Of a DNA stretch of 19,270 bases, positions 15,902 through 19,270 are shown one piece after another. Below the pieces are notes generated by a model. The model did not search any database, was not told the origin of the DNA, and was given only the letters and a program-made list of their open reading frames with translations. A program made the translations under genes and the position numbers. How positions within the stretch are numbered: position 1 is the first letter of the stretch; the number at the start of each line of letters is the position of its first letter. The stretch spans positions 1 through 19,270 of the forward strand of contig CALXPA010000010.1 of NCBI GenBank assembly GCA_944390185.1, given 5' to 3'. The DNA is from an uncultured Alphaproteobacteria bacterium (GTDB taxonomy: Bacteria > Pseudomonadota > Alphaproteobacteria > Rs-D84).

Positions 15902-15930
15902 TTGACAATACACATAAATATGTATAAAAT
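15902..15930 (+). promoter_or_regulatory. promoter of tRNA-Ala and rpsU
   Basis: TTGACA (15902-15907) and TAAAAT (15925-15930), spacing 17, about 28 bases before the tRNA. It is divergent from the ABC exporter promoter. Confidence 0.8.
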
Positions 15931-15957
15931 CTGTGGGCTTTGTATAGATAGGGTTCT

Positions 15958-16033
15958 GGGGTCATAGCTCAGTTGGTAGAGCACCTGCTTTGCAAGCAGG
16001 GGGTCGTCAGTTCGAGTCTGATTGGCTCCACCA
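15958..16033 (+). tRNA. tRNA-Ala (anticodon TGC)
   Basis: A standard 76-nt tRNA. Acceptor GGGGTCA pairs with TGGCTCC, followed by A and an encoded CCA. The D-arm is TAGCTCAGTTGGTAGAGCA. The anticodon loop TTTGCAA in the stem CCTGC/GCAGG gives TGC. The T-loop is TTCGAGT. There is no terminator between it and rpsU, so the two are probably cotranscribed. Confidence 0.97.
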
Positions 16034-16094
16034 GAATTTATAGACACAAACAAATTTACTAAATGCCAATGCGTCAAAGGGGGTGAATAATACT

Positions 16095-16301
16095 ATGGTA
16101 AAAGTTCTGGTTCGCGATAATAATGTCGAACAGGCACTGCGCGTTGCAAAACGCAAATCACAAAAGGAAGGCCTGTACCGCGAAATGAAAGAGCGTCAGC
16201 GTTATGAAAAACCAACCACAAAACGCAAACGCATGAAAGAAGAAGCCGTGCGCAATGAAAAAAAGCGCCAGTCAAAACAGCGAATGGTTTTCGGTTTCTA
16301 A
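16095..16301 (+). CDS. rpsU: 30S ribosomal protein bS21
   Basis: 68 residues from the ATG at 16095: MVKVLVRDNNVEQALRVAKR, then a long Lys/Arg-rich helix ending KRQSKQRMVFGF. This small-subunit protein helps the anti-Shine-Dalgarno region at initiation. A GTG four codons earlier is rejected because AAAGGGGGTG is the ribosome-binding site and overlaps it. The gene follows tRNA-Ala by 61 bases. Its stop codon lies in the terminator stem. Confidence 0.95.
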   Translation: MVKVLVRDNNVEQALRVAKRKSQKEGLYREMKERQRYEKPTTKRKRMKEEAVRNEKKRQSKQRMVFGF

Positions 16302-16330
16302 AAAAATCCCCCGTGTGGGGGGATTTTTTA
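16300..16330. terminator. bidirectional terminator between rpsU and clpB
   Basis: AAAAAATCCCCC (16301-16312) pairs with GGGGGATTTTTT (16318-16329) around GTGTG, with A and T runs at both sides. It overlaps the stop codons of both convergent genes. Confidence 0.92.
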
Positions 16331-18385
16331 TTGCACCGTCAGTTCCTTGCCATGAACATCGACATACACGGTACTGCCTTCGCCGATGCGCCCAGACAAA
16401 ATCAAGTCTGCGATTTTATCTTCGACCGCGGACGTAATCAGTCGCCGCAGCGGTCGCGCACCGAACACAGGATCGTACCCATTATTCCCCAGCCACTGGA
16501 CGGCTTTGTCGGACACTTCCATGGTGATACGACGTTCGGCCAGACGCTGTTCCAGATTGCGCAATTGTATTCTAACAATTCCCGCCATCACATCTTTGCC
16601 CAGCGGATTAAAGAACACAATTTCATCGATACGGTTTATAAATTCTGGACGGAAACTTTTCTTTACCGCATCCATATCTGGTAAATTACTGGTCATAATT
16701 ATAATGGTGTTCGTAAAGTTCACCACGTGTCCCTGGCCATCGGTCAGTCGCCCATCGTCCAATATCTGCAGAAACACATTAAAGACGTCTGGGTTCGCCT
16801 TTTCGATTTCATCAAACAACAAAACCTGATACGGACGACGGCGCACACTTTCGGTCAGAACACCGCCCTGTTCGTATCCGACGTATCCCGGGGGACTGCC
16901 AATCAGGCGCGACACCGAATGCGGTTCCATATATTCACTCATATCAATACGGGTCATCGCGGTATCATCATTAAACAGATATTCTGCCAGTGCCTTGGCC
17001 ACTTCGGTTTTACCGACGCCTGTCGGCCCCAAGAACATGAAACTGCCGGCCGGCCGATGCGGATCCGACAATCCGGCCCGGCTGCGCCGTATTGCGCGCG
17101 CGATGACAGACAACGCATGATCTTGGCCAACAACACGCCGACGTAATTCATCTTCGATATTCAACAGTTTCGATTGTTCTTCCATACTTAACTTGTCGGC
17201 GGGCACACCGGTCCATTTACTGACAACGGCGGCAATATGTTCCGGCAACACAGTCTTGTATTCGCGCGATTCCGCATTCATTTGGCGAATTTTTTCTTCC
17301 AGTTCGGGGATTTTCCCATACTGCAACGCGGACGCTTTTTCATAGTCACCGTTACGCATTGCGGTTGCGACTTCGGCCTTGGCCGCATCCAACGCCGCCA
17401 TTGCATCAGACAAACCGCGCATTTTTTCCTGTTCTGTTCGCCACTGGGCGGTCAACTTATCAGATTCCGCCTGGTTTTCCTTAATAATCCCCTCTAATTC
17501 TTTCAGGCGTTTTTTAGAATCTTCATCTTTTTCTTTTTTCAACGCCTGTTGTTCGATTTTCAGTTGCATTAAATGCCGATCAACCTCGTCCAACTTTTCT
17601 GGTTTTGATGCAATTTCGATACGAACACGCGCGGCGGCCTCGTCAATCAGATCGATTGCCTTGTCCGGCAAGAATCTGTCCGTAATATAACGATTAGACA
17701 ATCGCACCGCCGACACCAACGCGGCATCAGAAATACGCACACCATGGTGTCCTTCGTATTTTTCTTTTAACCCGCGCAAGATTGATATCGTATCATCAAC
17801 GGTTGGTTCGTCGACATAGACTGGTTGGAACCGACGCGCCAATGCGGGGTCTTTTTCAATATACTGACGGTATTCGTCCAACGTCGTCGCCCCCAAGCAG
17901 TGTAATTCGCCACGCGCCAACATCGGCTTAATCAAATTACCGGCATCCATAGATCCTTCGCCTTTACCGGCCCCGACCAATGTGTGCAGTTCATCAATGA
18001 ACAAAATAATTTGTCCATCTGCGTCTTTGACCGCCTTTAGTATTGCTTTGAACCGACCCTCAAATTGGCCACGAAACATTGCACCGGCCATCAACGCACC
18101 CATGTCCAGCGACAATAATTTTTTCTGCAATAAATTTTCAGGCACGTCCCCCGACACGATTCGCTGGGCCAGCCCTTCGACAATCGCGGTTTTACCAACG
18201 CCAGGATTACCAATTAACACCGGGTTGTTTTTCGTACGCCGCGACAACACCTGGATAGTGCGACGAATTTCTTCATCGCGTCCGATAACCGGGTCCAGTT
18301 TGCCATCAGCCGCCAATTTAGTAAAATCAGTGGTGTATTTTGCGATGGCCTGTTCGGGCGTTTCTTGCATTTCATCTGGATTCAT
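16328..18385 (-). CDS. clpB: ClpB disaggregase lacking the N-terminal domain
   Basis: 685 residues, against about 860 for typical ClpB. This AAA+ hexamer threads aggregated proteins and works with DnaK. Both ATPase domains are present: Walker A GNPGVGKTA (Lys65), Walker B ILFIDELH, arginine-finger region ALARRFQPV; second Walker A GPTGVGKTE (Lys459), pore loop GYVGYEQGG, and FRPEFINRIDEIV. Between them lies a full coiled-coil M domain (about residues 255-365). The first pore loop has Phe where ClpB usually has Tyr (AMFRGQFEGR). The Clp_N domain is entirely absent: an in-frame TAA lies two codons before the ATG, which is preceded by AAGGAG. The start matches the linker, near the internal start that yields the short form in E. 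coli. The stretch after TSNL in domain 2 is also shorter than usual. Confidence 0.96.
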   Translation of the reverse strand: MNPDEMQETPEQAIAKYTTDFTKLAADGKLDPVIGRDEEIRRTIQVLSRRTKNNPVLIGNPGVGKTAIVEGLAQRIVSGDVPENLLQKKLLSLDMGALMAGAMFRGQFEGRFKAILKAVKDADGQIILFIDELHTLVGAGKGEGSMDAGNLIKPMLARGELHCLGATTLDEYRQYIEKDPALARRFQPVYVDEPTVDDTISILRGLKEKYEGHHGVRISDAALVSAVRLSNRYITDRFLPDKAIDLIDEAAARVRIEIASKPEKLDEVDRHLMQLKIEQQALKKEKDEDSKKRLKELEGIIKENQAESDKLTAQWRTEQEKMRGLSDAMAALDAAKAEVATAMRNGDYEKASALQYGKIPELEEKIRQMNAESREYKTVLPEHIAAVVSKWTGVPADKLSMEEQSKLLNIEDELRRRVVGQDHALSVIARAIRRSRAGLSDPHRPAGSFMFLGPTGVGKTEVAKALAEYLFNDDTAMTRIDMSEYMEPHSVSRLIGSPPGYVGYEQGGVLTESVRRRPYQVLLFDEIEKANPDVFNVFLQILDDGRLTDGQGHVVNFTNTIIIMTSNLPDMDAVKKSFRPEFINRIDEIVFFNPLGKDVMAGIVRIQLRNLEQRLAERRITMEVSDKAVQWLGNNGYDPVFGARPLRRLITSAVEDKIADLILSGRIGEGSTVYVDVHGKELTVQ

Positions 18386-18415
18386 GTGTTACAAAACTCC
18401 TTGTTTATTTTCCAA

Positions 18416-18447
18416 CTATATATAGTATCACATACCCCATTTTCAAG
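18416..18447 (-). promoter_or_regulatory. putative clpB promoter (sigma70 or sigma32-like)
   Basis: On the minus strand CTTGAAA (18447-18441) is followed, after 16 bases, by TATATA (18424-18419) within CTATATATAG. It fits a sigma70 pair TTGAAA/TATATA and partly the alphaproteobacterial heat-shock pattern CTTGAA...CYTATNT. Heat-shock control would be expected for this gene but is not decided here. Confidence 0.5.
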
Positions 18448-18505
18448 GTACAGGAATCAAAACATTGATTTATTATATATGCTTTAATTTTTATGTTTTT
18501 TATGA

Positions 18506-18538
18506 TATAATTGCGCGGACGCACTAAAAAATGCGCAA
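18506..18538 (+). promoter_or_regulatory. possible upstream rpmB promoter and short inverted repeat
   Basis: An extended -10, TGATATAAT (TATAAT at 18506-18511), has only a poor -35. It is followed by TTGCGC (18511-18516) and GCGCAA (18533-18538), a 6-bp inverted repeat. It could be a second rpmB promoter. Confidence 0.35.
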
Positions 18539-18552
18539 AAATAAAACAATCC

Positions 18553-18581
18553 TTGACTTTCATGGATTTTTATTATAAATT
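18553..18581 (+). promoter_or_regulatory. rpmB promoter
   Basis: TTGACT (18553-18558) and TAAATT (18576-18581), spacing 17, leaving a leader of about 20 bases with AAAGGA before the ATG. Confidence 0.75.
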
Positions 18582-18608
18582 ATGCCCCGGTTATCAAAGG
18601 ATTATAAT

Positions 18609-18983
18609 ATGCCACGCGTATGTAAAGTTACAGGTAAAAAGACACAGGTTGGAATGAACGTTTCGCATTCTATGCGTCATACAAAGCGTACATTCTTGCC
18701 GAATTTGCAAAAATTAAAGTTTCACAGTGATATTTTAAATCGCGATTTTTCATTGCGTATTTCGACGGCCGGCCTGCGCACATTGACCAAGCATGGCGGT
18801 CTGGACGCATATGTAATGTCCAAATCACCATCCCGTTTGACACCGGAAATGGCGGCGATTAAGCGTGCGATTAATAAAAAAATTGGTCCGGCAGAAAAAC
18901 CGGCGAAAAAACCAACGCACAAGGCGAATCGCAGTGCACGCCTGGTGAAAAAGGTTGATGCCAAGAAAGCAGCGGCGAAATAA
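18609..18983 (+). CDS. rpmB: 50S ribosomal protein bL28 with basic C-terminal extension
   Basis: 124 residues from the ATG at 18609, which has AAAGGA upstream; an ATG nine codons earlier is rejected because it lies at the transcription start and lacks a ribosome-binding site. The bL28 core is clear: CKVTGKKTQVGMNVSHSMRHTKRTFLPNLQ, split across residues 4-33, then LRISTAGLRTLTKHGGLDAYV. Beyond about residue 92 there is a Lys/Ala/Pro-rich tail (KPAKKPTHK, KKVDAKKAAAK) not found in most relatives of about 97 residues. It probably contacts rRNA. tRNA-Leu(CAA) follows by 15 bases and is likely in the same transcript. Confidence 0.93.
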   Translation: MPRVCKVTGKKTQVGMNVSHSMRHTKRTFLPNLQKLKFHSDILNRDFSLRISTAGLRTLTKHGGLDAYVMSKSPSRLTPEMAAIKRAINKKIGPAEKPAKKPTHKANRSARLVKKVDAKKAAAK

Positions 18984-18998
18984 ACGCATCTTGGTTTT

Positions 18999-19083
18999 GG
19001 CCCCGTGGCGGAATTGGTAGACGCGCTTGACTCAAAATCAAGTTCTGCAAGGAGTGTCGGTTCGAGTCCGACCAGGGCCACCA
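18999..19083 (+). tRNA. tRNA-Leu (anticodon CAA)
   Basis: A class II tRNA. Acceptor GGCCCCG pairs with CAGGGCC (one C/A mismatch at the sixth pair), then A and an encoded CCA. Anticodon stem CTTGA/TCAAG and loop CTCAAAA give CAA (Leu, UUG). A long variable arm and the T-arm GTCGG-TTCGAGT-CCGAC complete it. Terminated just downstream. Confidence 0.95.
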
Positions 19084-19097
19084 GAAGAAACAAGAAT

Positions 19098-19121
19098 ACC
19101 CCTGTATGGGGTGTTTTTTTA
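19098..19121 (+). terminator. terminator of the rpmB / tRNA-Leu transcript
   Basis: ACCCC (19098-19102) pairs with GGGGT (19108-19112) around TGTAT, then GTTTTTTT. A short stem but a good T-run. Confidence 0.75.
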
Positions 19122-19131
19122 TTTAACATTT

Positions 19132-19270
19132 TTTGTCACCCCGCGGCCCGAGTGTTTTTATTTTGTCACCCCAGAGCCCACCTGTCGTCATCCCGGCGCA
19201 GGCATGATACTTGTCACCCCCGGCGCCCATCTGTCGTCATCCCGGCGCAGGCCGGGATCCATTGCGCCGC
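19132..19270. repeat. GTCACCCC / GTCATCCCGGC palindromic intergenic repeats
   Basis: It opens with the 44-bp block shared with 302-345, then two copies of CTGTCGTCATCCCGGCGCAG (19182 and 19231, 49 bases apart). The second ends in a perfect palindrome, ATCCCGGC (19239-19246), GCAG, GCCGGGAT (19251-19258). The first copy is interrupted (GGCATGATAC). The block runs off the window. No gene seen in it. Confidence 0.78.

Overview
This looks like a chromosomal segment of an alphaproteobacterium, probably a host- or gut-associated one with a modest genome. That placement is inferred from the Pth, PolA, ClpB, bL28 and bS21 sequences, the short intergenic spaces with TTGACA/TATAAT-type promoters, and the GTCACCCC / GTCATCCCGGC palindromic intergenic repeats at both ends. 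I saw no transposase, integrase, phage gene or CRISPR array.

Layout. Bases 1-466 hold a 67-bp tandem repeat that runs into a tRNA-Leu with the rare anticodon AAG, then a palindromic repeat and a promoter. A 1122-residue exported protein follows (467-3835). Next is an accessory island of paralogues: two small lipoproteins (3897, 4428), a terminator, a secreted cysteine-rich protein (4902), and a broken gene in which a lipoprotein leader is joined out of frame to a cysteine-rich C-terminus (6271-6550). Housekeeping genes interrupt it: pth (minus strand), a small outer-membrane beta-barrel and polA. The island then resumes with a second cysteine-rich protein (10589) and three more lipoproteins (11973, 12503, 12976), closed by a bidirectional terminator.

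The right part is mostly housekeeping: a DUF805 membrane protein and an MsbA-type ABC exporter (both minus), tRNA-Ala with rpsU (plus), clpB (minus) and rpmB with tRNA-Leu(CAA) (plus). The clpB encodes only the N-domain-less form.

The most unusual content is the repeated surface module. Five intact lipoproteins and one broken copy share an almost invariant 29-residue signal peptide/lipobox leader but have diverged bodies. Three of the six copies have a promoter carrying a GACAAA...TTTGTC inverted repeat. A gap-free 325-bp direct repeat covers the cysteine-rich 3' end, the promoter and the lipoprotein leader, and its two copies flank pth and polA. The mosaic leaders and the broken fusion suggest the loci exchange sequence. 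Their function is not known to me; from the signals, the products should sit in or beyond the periplasm.
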